This document shows positions 35,728 through 44,350 of a stretch of 64,000 nucleotides of DNA, piece after piece. The stretch is taken from the NCBI GenBank assembly GCA_963772335.1, contig CAVYXF010000001.1, positions 1,116,001 to 1,180,000 on the forward strand, in the 5' to 3' direction. A program made the position numbers and the translations under genes. The DNA is from CAVYXF01 sp963772335 (GTDB lineage Bacteria > Pseudomonadota > Alphaproteobacteria > Rhizobiales > Rhodomicrobiaceae). The number at the start of each line of letters is the position of its first letter. Positions within the stretch are counted from its first letter, which is position 1. Below the pieces are notes generated by a model that ran no database searches, was not told where the DNA came from, and saw only the letters and a list, made by a program, of their open reading frames with translations.

Positions 35728-36509
35728 TACGCGGCAGCTCCCAGATAGGCGGCGATGACTTCGGGGTGCCGCTGCACGTCCGCCGGCCTGCCCTCGGTGA
35801 TCTTGCGGCCGAAGTTCAGCACGACCACGATGTCGGAGACCGACATCACCAGGCCCATGTGATGCTCGACCAGCAGCACGGTCACTGCGCGCTCGTCGCG
35901 CAGGCTCTGGATGAAGCTGGCGAGCTGCTCCACACCCTGATGATTAAGGCCCCCGGCCGGCTCGTCGAGCAGGATCAGCTTGGGCCGGCCGGCGAGCGCA
36001 CGCGCCATCTCCACGCGCTTGAGGGTGCCGAACGGCAGCCCGCGCACGATGCGACGCGCGACGTCCTCGAGGCCGAGCTCGGCGATGATGGTCATCGCCT
36101 CATCGTGCGCTTCCCGCTCCTCGGCGCGCGAGCGCGGCAGCCTTATTGCATCGCCGATGATCCCGCTGCGGCCGAGCGAATGAGCGCCGATCAGGACGTT
36201 GTCGAGGACGGTGAGGTTATCGAACAAGGCCACGTTCTGGAACGTGCGAGTGATGCCGATCTCGGCGATGCCATGCGCAGGACGGCCCAGGATGGAGCGG
36301 CCCTCGAACAGGATGTCGCCGCTTGTGGGCTGGTAGAGGCGGGATAGACAATTGAAGAGGGTGGTCTTACCGGCGCCGTTCGGTCCGATCAGGCCGAGGA
36401 TTTTCCCCGACGGCAGCGCGAAGGAGACCTCGTTCAACGCGACGATGCCGCCAAAACGCACAGTGAGATCTCGCACCTCAAGCAGAGCGCTGCTTGATCC
36501 TGCTTTCAT
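35727..36509 (-). CDS. livG: Liv-type ABC transporter ATPase LivG
   Basis: This 260-residue ATPase has Walker A LIGPNGAGKTTLFNCL, LivG-type GITRTFQNVALFDNLTVLDN, a signature region LPFGTLKRVEMARAL, and Walker B LILLDEPAGGLN with HHMGLVMSVSD. The signature has lost the usual LSGGQ/YGQ glutamine (GTLKR), a minor variant. ATG 36509 gives the normal length. It is the first gene of the importer operon, divergent from the FadJ-like gene, so both may be controlled from the shared region containing IclR box C. Confidence 0.92.
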   Translation of the reverse strand: MKAGSSSALLEVRDLTVRFGGIVALNEVSFALPSGKILGLIGPNGAGKTTLFNCLSRLYQPTSGDILFEGRSILGRPAHGIAEIGITRTFQNVALFDNLTVLDNVLIGAHSLGRSGIIGDAIRLPRSRAEEREAHDEAMTIIAELGLEDVARRIVRGLPFGTLKRVEMARALAGRPKLILLDEPAGGLNHQGVEQLASFIQSLRDERAVTVLLVEHHMGLVMSVSDIVVVLNFGRKITEGRPADVQRHPEVIAAYLGAAA

Positions 36510-36809
36510 CACCGCGCCCGCTTCCTGATCACAAGAAGAAGATCGCCGCCCTTTCCAGTAAAATGGCACCGCGCGAAAATTGCTTTCGCGTCTCCCCGGC
36601 TCATTACTTCCTCCGGACTGCGCTTTTAATCTAAGCCTTGTACATAGCCTTGAGAATTAACGGCGCAGTACAAGTTTTTTTCATAAAGCGCGGACAGTCT
36701 TCTCGCCTGCCTTCGTTGACAAGGAGTGCATCACATCATAAGCTCGCTGTCAATTCCGCAGAATTTAATTTCGCATTGCAGAATAGGCGACAGCCCTGAA
36801 TTTGCAATC
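36510..36809. promoter_or_regulatory. Divergent promoter region with IclR box C (36753-36784)
   Basis: This ~300-base region lies between livG (minus) and the FadJ-like gene (plus). ATTCCGCAGAAT (36753-36764) and TTTCGCATTGCAGAA (36769-36783) are joined by TTAA. The pair is nearly the reverse complement of box B at 31490-31516. It sits 27-57 bases upstream of the FadJ-like start and could control both directions. Confidence 0.65.
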
Positions 36810-38912
36810 ATGACGAAAGGGGACATCTTTTTGACAGCTCCCGTGCAACTCGCCCAGGATGGCCGAATCACTATCATTCGCTTCGACAATCCGCCGGTGA
36901 ACGCGCTCAGTCATGCGGTGAGGTCCACCCTTTACGAGGCGCTGAAGCGTGCAAGCGAGGCCAGCGACGTGGAGGCCATCGTGGTTGCCGGAGCCGGCGC
37001 AAATTTGTCCGGAGGCGCTGATATTGGCGAGTTCGACGCGGGGCCAGCTTTTCCGATCCTTACCGATATCATTGCGGTCTTGGACGAGGTCCGGAAGCCG
37101 ACCATAGCGGCCATCAATGGGGTGGCGCTCGGAGGCGGGCTGGAGCTTGCCCTCGCCTTCCATCACCGCGTCGCCTCGCCTGACGTACAGCTTGGGCTGC
37201 CGGAAGTGAAGATCGGCCTCTTGCCAGGTGCTGGTGGCACCCAGCGTCTTCCCCGCGCGGTCGGCATGCTGGAGGCGCTGCGCATGATTGTCAGCGGTGA
37301 TCCGATTGGAGCGGCCAAAGCGAAGGAACTGGGGCTCGTGGACCAGATAGCCGAGGGCGATGTCGTTGCGTCGGCAGTCGCTGTCGCTCAGCGGCTCGTT
37401 GCCGAGAAAGCCGCTCCGCGGCGTCTGCGCGACCGGAGCGACAAGCTGGCCTTTGACGAGGAGGCTTTCAACGCACTTGCCAGCGATCTCATCCGCCGCA
37501 CACGCGGCCTGCGCGCTCCCGCCGCCTGTGTCGAGGCGGTGCGCAATGCTGCCGTCCTGCCTTTCGAGGAGGGGCTACGGCGCGAACGCGAGCTGTTTAT
37601 GGAGCTCCTCGCCAGCGATCAGTCCAAGGCGCAGCGGCATTTGTTCTTCGCCGAGCGCGCCGCGCGCAAAGTGCCTGGTATGCCCGCCGACATGAAGCCG
37701 CGCAGGGTAGACCGCGTCGGCGTGATCGGCGCCGGCACGATGGGCGGCGGCATCGCTATGGCCTTCGCCAATGCGCACATCCCCGTCACAATCATCGAAA
37801 CGACCAAAGAAGCGCTGGAGCGTGGCCTCAGCAAAATTGCAGAGACTTATAAGAGTGGCGGATTGCGGGGCACCTTCTCGGCGGATGAGGCGCAGCGGCG
37901 CCTCGGTCTCATCAAAGGCGCCGTCGGCCTCGAGGCCGTTGCCGACGCCGATCTCGTCATCGAGGCGGTGTTTGAGGAGATGGCGCTGAAGAAGGACATC
38001 TTCCGCCGCCTGGATGCCGTCGCCAAGCCCGGTGCCGTGCTCGCAACGAACACATCCACGCTCGATGTCGACGCCATCGCCGCCGAGACCAGCCGCCCGG
38101 CAGACGTGCTGGGGATGCATTTCTTCTCGCCCGCCAACATTATGAAGCTGCTCGAAATCGTGCGCGGCCGGGCAACCGCTCATGACACGCTGAAGACCGC
38201 GATGGCCGTCGGCCAGAAAATCGGCAAGGTTGGCGTGATCAGCGGCGTCTGTGACGGCTTCATCGGCAACCGCATGCTGATGCGGCGCACCACCGAGGTG
38301 GAGCGGCTGATGATCGAGGGCGCGCTGCCTCAGGAGATCGATGCCGCAATCACCGAATTCGGCTTCCCCATGGGACCCTGCGCGATGGGTGATCTCGCCG
38401 GCCTCGATGTCGGCTGGCGCATCCGCAGGGAGCGCGGCACCACGGCCCCGATCTCGGACGCGATCTGCGAGCAGGGCCGCTACGGCCAGAAGACCGGGCG
38501 CGGCTATTACCTGTACGAGCCCGGCTCGCGCGTGCCGCGCCCCGACCCCGAGGTGGAGCAGCTTATCGTTGCGACCTCCAGGCAGCTGGGCGTCACGCGC
38601 CGCGCGATCGATAAACAGGAGATCGTCGAGCGCCTGACTTATCCGATGATCAACGAGGCCGCGCGTATCCTCGAGGAGGGCATCGCGATGCGGCCCGGCG
38701 ATATCGATGTCGTTTGGGTCTATGGCTATGGCTGGCCGGTCTGGCGTGGCGGGCCAATGTACTATGCCGACAGGCAAGGCATCCCGGAGATCGCCGAGCG
38801 CTTGAGCTTCTATTCCGAGCGCGCCCATGACCCTTCGCTCGCGCCTTCCCCACTCCTCGCCCAGCTTGCCGCCGAGGGCAGAACGTTCTCATCCCTTTCT
38901 GCAAAGGCATGA
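36810..38912 (+). CDS. Bifunctional enoyl-CoA hydratase / 3-hydroxyacyl-CoA dehydrogenase (FadJ/PimF-like)
   Basis: This ~700-residue enzyme catalyses hydration of 2-enoyl-CoA and NAD-dependent oxidation of 3-hydroxyacyl-CoA in beta-oxidation. The N-terminal crotonase domain has GGADIGEF and GVALGGGLELALAFHHRV. The central NAD-binding motif is VGVIGAGTMGGGIAMA, and the dehydrogenase domain has GMHFFSPANIMKLLEIVRG and GFIGNRML. I chose ATG 36810; a TTG at 36831 has a better ribosome site (AAAGGGGA seven bases before) and is an alternative. An upstream in-frame start would overlap the operator. It is followed three bases later by the CoA ligase gene. Confidence 0.92.
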   Translation: MTKGDIFLTAPVQLAQDGRITIIRFDNPPVNALSHAVRSTLYEALKRASEASDVEAIVVAGAGANLSGGADIGEFDAGPAFPILTDIIAVLDEVRKPTIAAINGVALGGGLELALAFHHRVASPDVQLGLPEVKIGLLPGAGGTQRLPRAVGMLEALRMIVSGDPIGAAKAKELGLVDQIAEGDVVASAVAVAQRLVAEKAAPRRLRDRSDKLAFDEEAFNALASDLIRRTRGLRAPAACVEAVRNAAVLPFEEGLRRERELFMELLASDQSKAQRHLFFAERAARKVPGMPADMKPRRVDRVGVIGAGTMGGGIAMAFANAHIPVTIIETTKEALERGLSKIAETYKSGGLRGTFSADEAQRRLGLIKGAVGLEAVADADLVIEAVFEEMALKKDIFRRLDAVAKPGAVLATNTSTLDVDAIAAETSRPADVLGMHFFSPANIMKLLEIVRGRATAHDTLKTAMAVGQKIGKVGVISGVCDGFIGNRMLMRRTTEVERLMIEGALPQEIDAAITEFGFPMGPCAMGDLAGLDVGWRIRRERGTTAPISDAICEQGRYGQKTGRGYYLYEPGSRVPRPDPEVEQLIVATSRQLGVTRRAIDKQEIVERLTYPMINEAARILEEGIAMRPGDIDVVWVYGYGWPVWRGGPMYYADRQGIPEIAERLSFYSERAHDPSLAPSPLLAQLAAEGRTFSSLSAKA

Positions 38913-38915
38913 GCC

Positions 38916-40610
38916 ATGAGCCAGCGTCCCTTCGCCTGGGAAAAGTCCTATCCACCGAGCGTCCGGTGGGATGTGCCGCTCGCCATCGGCACACTTACGG
39001 AGATGTTCGACCACGCCGTCGCCGCCTATGCCGCTCGCCCGGCGATCGAGTTCCGTGGCCGCACCATTACCTATGGCGAGCTTGGTGAAACGGCAGTCCG
39101 CGGCGCGCGCGCCCTCGATGGCCTCGGCCATGACAAAAGCCGGCCGGTTGCGCTCTACCTGCCGAACACACCGCTCCACCCCTTCGCTTTCTTCGCTGCG
39201 GTGAAGACCGGCGCGCCGGTTGTGCATCTCAGTCCGCTCGATGCGGAGCGCGAGTTGCAGTACAAGCTGGAGGATTCCCGTGCGCGCACGCTAATCACCA
39301 CCAATTTCGCCAATCTTTTGCCGAACGCGCTAAAAATGCTGGAGCGCGGCGTCATCGACCGCCTGATCGTCGGCGACGATGCGGACTGGGGCGCTTCGGC
39401 GATCCCGCTTCTCCCGATCCCGGTCCTGCCTGGCCTCGCCCCCTGGAAAGCCTTCCTCGCCGACGCGCCGGAGCTGGGGTCCTTCCCCAATATCGCCCCG
39501 AACGACCTTGCCCTGCTGCAATATACCGGCGGCACCACCGGCAAGCCGCGCGCGGCGATACTAAGCCATGCCAATCTGACCGCCACCATCGACATCTACG
39601 ATCACTGGATGAACGCCCAGTATGAAGGCGGATATGGCCACGAGATCGTCATCGCGGTCCTGCCGTTCTTTCACATCTATGGCCTGACGACCGTGCTTCT
39701 GCGCCACATCCGCAATGGCAACTTCATCCTGCTGCGGGTGAAGTTCGACCCTGACCAGACGCTGCACGATGTCGAGGTTCAGCGAGCCACCTCGCTTCCC
39801 GGCGTGCCCACCATGTGGATCGCGCTCGCCAACCGGCCCGATATCGGCCAGCGAGACCTCTCCTCGCTGAATTATCTCGGCTCAGGCGGTGCCCCGCTTC
39901 CCGTCGAGGTCGCGACGCGCTTCCGCCAGATCACCGGCCATCGGCTCGGCGGTGGCTGGGGTATGACGGAGACCTCGCCGGCCGGCACCAACATTCCCGC
40001 TTTCTGCGAGTCGCCGGCCGGAACCATCGGATTGCCCCTGCCGAATGTGGAAATGGGCATCGTTGCGCTCGATGATCCCCACCTCGAGCTGAAGCCGGGC
40101 GAGATCGGCGAAATCCGCGTGCGCGGTCCAAATGTCACGCGCGGCTACTGGCGGCGGCCGGAGGAGACAGGAGCGGCATTCGCCGACGGCTATCTTTTGA
40201 CCGGCGATATCGGATGGATGGACGAGAACGGGTACTTCTTCATCGTCGACCGCAAGAAGGACATGATAATCTCCGGGGGCTTCAATATCTATCCGCAGAT
40301 GATCGAGCAGGCGATTTATGAGCATCCAAGCGTCGAGGAAGTGCTCGTCATCGGGGTGCCGGACCCGTATCGTGTCGAAGCGGCGAAGGCGTATGTCAAG
40401 CTCAAGTCCGGCGCGCCGGACTTCACGCTTCAGGAGCTCTGCGCCTTCCTCGCCGACAAGGTTGGCCGGCACGAAATGCCCGCCCAGCTCGAATTCCGCA
40501 ACAGCCTGCCACGCACCGCGGTCGGCAAGCTGTCCAAGGTGGAGCTGCGGCAGGAGATGCGCGCCGGCACAGTGGGCGACAGCAACACAGAGGTAAGGAT
40601 CAATGGCTGA
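38916..40610 (+). CDS. Acyl-CoA ligase (AMP-forming), dicarboxylate/long-chain type, PimA-like
   Basis: This 564-residue enzyme activates a carboxylic acid to its CoA thioester using ATP. The AMP-binding loop is LQYTGGTTGKPRAAILSHAN. Further motifs are GGGWGMTETSPAG and the hinge/adenylate region LLTGDIGWMDENGYFFIVDR followed by KKDMIISGGFNIYP. The C-terminal catalytic lysine motif is RTAVGKLSKVELR. It lies between the FadJ-like gene and a thiolase, whose start it overlaps, in the order pimF-pimA-pimB known from pimelate degradation in Rhodopseudomonas. The substrate assignment is inference from that order. Confidence 0.9.
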   Translation: MSQRPFAWEKSYPPSVRWDVPLAIGTLTEMFDHAVAAYAARPAIEFRGRTITYGELGETAVRGARALDGLGHDKSRPVALYLPNTPLHPFAFFAAVKTGAPVVHLSPLDAERELQYKLEDSRARTLITTNFANLLPNALKMLERGVIDRLIVGDDADWGASAIPLLPIPVLPGLAPWKAFLADAPELGSFPNIAPNDLALLQYTGGTTGKPRAAILSHANLTATIDIYDHWMNAQYEGGYGHEIVIAVLPFFHIYGLTTVLLRHIRNGNFILLRVKFDPDQTLHDVEVQRATSLPGVPTMWIALANRPDIGQRDLSSLNYLGSGGAPLPVEVATRFRQITGHRLGGGWGMTETSPAGTNIPAFCESPAGTIGLPLPNVEMGIVALDDPHLELKPGEIGEIRVRGPNVTRGYWRRPEETGAAFADGYLLTGDIGWMDENGYFFIVDRKKDMIISGGFNIYPQMIEQAIYEHPSVEEVLVIGVPDPYRVEAAKAYVKLKSGAPDFTLQELCAFLADKVGRHEMPAQLEFRNSLPRTAVGKLSKVELRQEMRAGTVGDSNTEVRING

Positions 40611-41784
40611 GGCCGTCATCGTCTCCACAGCGCGCACCGGTATCGGCAAGGCCGTGCGCGGCGCCTTCAACATGACACATGGCGCCGATCTCGGCGGCCA
40701 TGTCATCCAGCACGCGGTCGCCCGCGCCGGGATCGAGCCGGGCGAGGTGGAGGATGTGATCCTCGGCTGCGCGCAGCCAGAAGGCGCAACCGGCGGCAAT
40801 ATCGCGCGGCAGGCGGCGATCCGCGCCGGACTACCGGCGACGACCGCGGGCATGACCGTCAACCGCTTCTGCTCATCAGGCCTGCAGGCGATCGCGGCCG
40901 CGGCACATGAGATCATCGTCGGCGGCGCGCCGGTCGTCGTGGCGGGGGGGCTCGAGTCCATCAGCCTCGTACAGATGAACATGAACCGCACGCATTACGA
41001 AAACCCCTGGCTCAAGGAGCACAAGCCCGACATTTACATGCCGATGATCGAGACCGCCGACATCGTCGCGGCCCGCTACGGCATTTCACGCGAGGCGCAG
41101 GACGAATATGCGCTGCAGAGTCAGATGCGCACCGCAGCAGCGCAAGCCGAGGGGCGCCTTGCCGCCGAGATCGTGCCGATGTCGACGGTCATGGCCGTCG
41201 AGGACAAGGAGACCAAGGCCATTTCGCAGAAGCCAATCACCATTGCGCACGACGAAGGCAATCGTCCCAACACCACCCTGGAGGGGCTTGCAGCGCTGAA
41301 GCCGGTGCGCGGTGATGGGCAGTTCATTACCGCCGGCAATGCGAGCCAGCTCTCCGACGGCGCAAGCGCTTGCGTGATGATGTCAGACGTCGAGGCCGCA
41401 AGCCGTGGCATTGCGCCGATGGGCGTGTTCCGCGGCTTTGCGGTCGCGGGCTGCGAGCCGGACGAGATGGGCATCGGCCCAGTGTTCGCGGTGCCTCGGC
41501 TTCTGGAGCGCACAGGCCTCAAGATGGACGACATCGGCCTGTGGGAGCTGAACGAGGCCTTTGCCAGCCAGGTGCTCTACTGCCGCGACCGGCTCGGCAT
41601 TCCGAACGAGCTGTTGAACGTGGATGGCGGCGCGATTTCCATCGGCCACCCTTACGGCATGTCGGGCGCGCGCATGACGGGACACGCCCTGATCGAGGGC
41701 AAAAGGCGCGGCGTCAGATACGCCGTGGTGACGATGTGCATCGGCGGGGGTCAGGGCGCGGCCGGCCTGTTCGAGATCGTGTGA
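40603..41784 (+). CDS. Acetyl-CoA acetyltransferase / 3-ketoacyl-CoA thiolase (PimB-like)
   Basis: This 393-residue thiolase cleaves 3-ketoacyl-CoA to acetyl-CoA and a shortened acyl-CoA. The nucleophile is Cys90 in VNRFCSSGLQAI. The other active-site motifs are GHPYGMSGARMTGH near the C-terminus and MCIGGGQGAAGLFE. Length and motif order are normal. The start overlaps the ligase gene by eight bases, so the three genes from 36810 form an operon for one turn of beta-oxidation. Confidence 0.93.
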   Translation: MAEAVIVSTARTGIGKAVRGAFNMTHGADLGGHVIQHAVARAGIEPGEVEDVILGCAQPEGATGGNIARQAAIRAGLPATTAGMTVNRFCSSGLQAIAAAAHEIIVGGAPVVVAGGLESISLVQMNMNRTHYENPWLKEHKPDIYMPMIETADIVAARYGISREAQDEYALQSQMRTAAAQAEGRLAAEIVPMSTVMAVEDKETKAISQKPITIAHDEGNRPNTTLEGLAALKPVRGDGQFITAGNASQLSDGASACVMMSDVEAASRGIAPMGVFRGFAVAGCEPDEMGIGPVFAVPRLLERTGLKMDDIGLWELNEAFASQVLYCRDRLGIPNELLNVDGGAISIGHPYGMSGARMTGHALIEGKRRGVRYAVVTMCIGGGQGAAGLFEIV

Positions 41785-41844
41785 GCCATGGCGGCACGTC
41801 CGCACGGGCTCAATTGAACGCGGCGTAGATGCGCGACGGAGAGC

Positions 41845-41979
41845 TCCCTCTCCCATGGGGAGAGGGTTGGGGTGAGGGGGTAAGCCTATCTACGTGGCCG
41901 TGACTTGCCTCCCCGATAGGGCGCCACCCCTCACCCTGTTCCTCTCCCAATGGGAGAGGGGACCGGAGGCAACGTTCGT
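41845..41979. repeat. Long palindromic dispersed repeat, copy C
   Basis: A ~135-base imperfect palindrome. The outer hairpins CCCTCTCCCATGGGGAGAGGG and CCTCTCCCAATGGGAGAGGG flank arms GGGGTGAGGGG and CCCCTCACCC. It is the same family as copy A at 25686-25811. It fills most of the gap between the thiolase and the next acyl-CoA dehydrogenase and ends about 40 bases before that gene. Confidence 0.75.
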
Positions 41980-42018
41980 GTCCGACGTCTGACGCAGCAA
42001 ACTTAGGGAGACGTACTG

Positions 42019-43254
42019 ATGCTGCCGCCGATGACCGACCGCGCCGAGGCGCTGAAGCAGCGGCTCGAGGCCTTCATGGACCGGCACATCTATCCGGCCG
42101 AGGCGACTTACGCGCGCCAGCTCGACAACGCGCCGACGCGTTGGGCTTCGCCGCCGATCATGGAGGAGCTGAAGACGCTAGCGCGCGAAGAGGGACTGTG
42201 GAATTTATTCCTGCCACGCCGCGAGTTTCCCGATGCCCTCACCAGCCTCGAATATGCGCCGCTGTGCGAGGTCATGGGGCGCTCACCCATCGGGCCCGAA
42301 GCCTTCAACTGCTCCGCGCCCGATACCGGGAACATGGAGACGCTCGCGCTCTACGGCACGCCCGAACAGAAGGAGACGTGGCTGAAGCCCCTGATGGCCG
42401 GCGAAATTCGCTCCTGCTTCGCCATGACCGAGCCGGCCGTGGCCTCCTCGGACGCCACAAACATCGCTACCCAGATCCGCCGCGAGGGCGAGACTTACGT
42501 CATCAACGGGCGCAAATGGTGGACATCCGGCGCGATGGACCCGCGCTGCCGGATCGCCATTGTGATGGGGCAAACCAGCGCGGACGCGCCTAAGCACCAG
42601 CGTCAATCCATGATCCTGGTGCCGATGGACACGCCAGGCGTCACCGTGGTACGGCCGCTGACGGTGTTCGGCTATGACGACGCCCCGCACGGCCATGCGG
42701 AGGTGCTGTTGGAGAATGTGCGCGTGCGGGCGTCTAACATCCTGCTCGGCGAAGGGCGGGGTTTCGAGATTGCGCAGGGGCGGCTCGGGCCGGGACGCAT
42801 CCACCATTGTATGCGGCTGATCGGCGTCGCCGAGCGCGCGCTGGAGACGCTGTGTCGCCGGGCAATCAGCCGCACCGCATTCGGCGCGCCCATCGCCGAC
42901 CACGGCGTGAACAGACACTGGATCGCGGAAGCGCGCATGGAGATCGACCAGGCGCGCCTCCTCACGATGCATGCCGCGCAGATGATGGACACGGTCGGTA
43001 ACAAATCAGCACGCGCCGAGATCGCGATGATCAAGGTGGTCGCCCCGAACGTGGCGCAGAAAGTGCTCGACCGGGCGATCCAGGTCTGCGGCGGCGGCGG
43101 GGTCAGCCAGGACTTTCATCTCGCCATGGCGTTCGCCCATGCCAGGGCCTTGCGCCTGGCCGACGGTCCGGACGAGGTGCATCGCGAGACCGTCGCCAAA
43201 CTGGAGCTGGCCAAACACATGAACCGCCGCGGGGGCGAAGGCCATGCCGGCTAA
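42019..43254 (+). CDS. Acyl-CoA dehydrogenase, ACAD10/11- or LvaC-like
   Basis: This 411-residue flavoprotein has SCFAMTEPAVASSDATNI and YVINGRKWWTSGAMDPRC (substrate/FAD regions), RTAFGAPIADHGVNRHWIAE, and the C-terminal IQVCGGGGVSQDFHLAMAFA. This variant resembles mammalian ACAD10/ACAD11 dehydrogenase domains more than ordinary FadE. The next gene is a kinase-like phosphotransferase overlapping by 11 bases, and an SDR follows. This matches the logic of 4-hydroxyacyl-CoA conversion (kinase plus dehydrogenase-type elimination) known for Pseudomonas LvaA/LvaC. The match is inference from domain type and order. Confidence 0.88.
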   Translation: MLPPMTDRAEALKQRLEAFMDRHIYPAEATYARQLDNAPTRWASPPIMEELKTLAREEGLWNLFLPRREFPDALTSLEYAPLCEVMGRSPIGPEAFNCSAPDTGNMETLALYGTPEQKETWLKPLMAGEIRSCFAMTEPAVASSDATNIATQIRREGETYVINGRKWWTSGAMDPRCRIAIVMGQTSADAPKHQRQSMILVPMDTPGVTVVRPLTVFGYDDAPHGHAEVLLENVRVRASNILLGEGRGFEIAQGRLGPGRIHHCMRLIGVAERALETLCRRAISRTAFGAPIADHGVNRHWIAEARMEIDQARLLTMHAAQMMDTVGNKSARAEIAMIKVVAPNVAQKVLDRAIQVCGGGGVSQDFHLAMAFAHARALRLADGPDEVHRETVAKLELAKHMNRRGGEGHAG

Positions 43255-44323
43255 GGCCATTGGAGATGAGGAGCTGCCCGCCCGGCGAATGCCTCCCCCG
43301 GAGACCATCCCAGTGCGCGAGGCGAGCCGCTTCCCGACCGCAGGGCTTGAGGTCGTGCTCGCTGAAAAGCTTCGCGCGCGCCTAACCGGCATGCTGCAGA
43401 TGGGCGGCGGCCAGTCCAACCCGACCTTTGTCTTGCAGACCGACAAGGGCGAGTTCGTCCTGCGCAAGCAGCCATCTGGCAAGCTGTTACCCTCGGCGCA
43501 TGCCGTCGACCGCGAATTCCGGGTGCTGGCGGCGCTCGCCGAAACGGACGTGCCGGTGCCGCAAACGTATTTCTTCTGCGATGACCCGGCGGTAATCGGC
43601 ACGCCCTTCTATGTCATGGAGCGCCTGCACGGTCGGGTATTTTGGACACCAACCCTGCCTGAGGTGCCGCGCGAAGGGCGCCGCGCCATTCATTTCGGCA
43701 TGGCAGATGCGCTGGCCCGTCTTCATCGCGTGGATTACCGCGCTGTCGGCCTTGCCGATTACGGCAAACCGGGCAGCTACTTCGCCCGCCAGATCGCGCG
43801 CTGGACGAAGCAGTGGGAGGCCTCGCGCACCCGCGAGAACCGCGCCATCGATCTCCTTGCCGAATGGCTGACGCGGAACATTCCCGAAGGCGACGACGAG
43901 ACCGTGATCTGCCACGGCGATTTCCGACTCGACAACATGATGTTCCATGCGAACGAGCCTCGCGTCATCGGCATCTTCGACTGGGAGCTGTCGACGCTGG
44001 GCCATCCGCTCGCCGATCTCGCCTACGCCTGCATCCGCTTCCACCTGCCGCCGCCTATTTATGACGGCCTGATGGGGCTCGATCTCGCGCCGCTCGGCCT
44101 TCCGACCGAAGCCGAGTTCACCGGTGTGTACTCCGAGCGCGTCGGCAAGCCTGCTGTCGTCACGCCGTTCCATCTGGCCTTCTCGCTGTTCCGCATCGCG
44201 GTGATCATCGAGGGCGTGGTTGCGCGGGCCAAGGCTGGCAACGCTTCCAACGCAACGGCGATGCAGTCGGCGCCGTTCGGCTTGATGCTGGCCGAGCGCG
44301 GCTGGCAGATCGCAGCCGGCTGA
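43244..44323 (+). CDS. APH-family phosphotransferase, ACAD10/LvaA-like (candidate 4-hydroxyacyl-CoA kinase)
   Basis: This 359-residue kinase-fold protein has a glycine-rich region (MGGGQSNPTFVLQT) and the ATP-anchoring lysine in FVLRKQPSGK. The catalytic loop is VICHGDFRLDNMMF, and the metal-binding motif is GIFDWELSTLGHPLADLAY. These mark the aminoglycoside-phosphotransferase superfamily branch fused to acyl-CoA dehydrogenase in ACAD10/11. Here it is a separate gene overlapping the acyl-CoA dehydrogenase. It is probably not an antibiotic-resistance enzyme; phosphorylation of a hydroxyacyl-CoA fits the neighbours better. Confidence 0.85.
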   Translation: MPAKAIGDEELPARRMPPPETIPVREASRFPTAGLEVVLAEKLRARLTGMLQMGGGQSNPTFVLQTDKGEFVLRKQPSGKLLPSAHAVDREFRVLAALAETDVPVPQTYFFCDDPAVIGTPFYVMERLHGRVFWTPTLPEVPREGRRAIHFGMADALARLHRVDYRAVGLADYGKPGSYFARQIARWTKQWEASRTRENRAIDLLAEWLTRNIPEGDDETVICHGDFRLDNMMFHANEPRVIGIFDWELSTLGHPLADLAYACIRFHLPPPIYDGLMGLDLAPLGLPTEAEFTGVYSERVGKPAVVTPFHLAFSLFRIAVIIEGVVARAKAGNASNATAMQSAPFGLMLAERGWQIAAG

Positions 44324-44350
44324 TTTGTCGATATTGGAGGGGGAGCGCTC

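Noticed and set aside
36726..36809. Upstream in-frame start for the FadJ-like gene
   Set aside because: The extra 28 residues have no family similarity and would place the IclR operator inside the coding region.
43244..44323. Aminoglycoside resistance gene
   Set aside because: Although of the APH fold, its motifs and overlap with an acyl-CoA dehydrogenase fit the ACAD10/LvaA branch, not a resistance enzyme.
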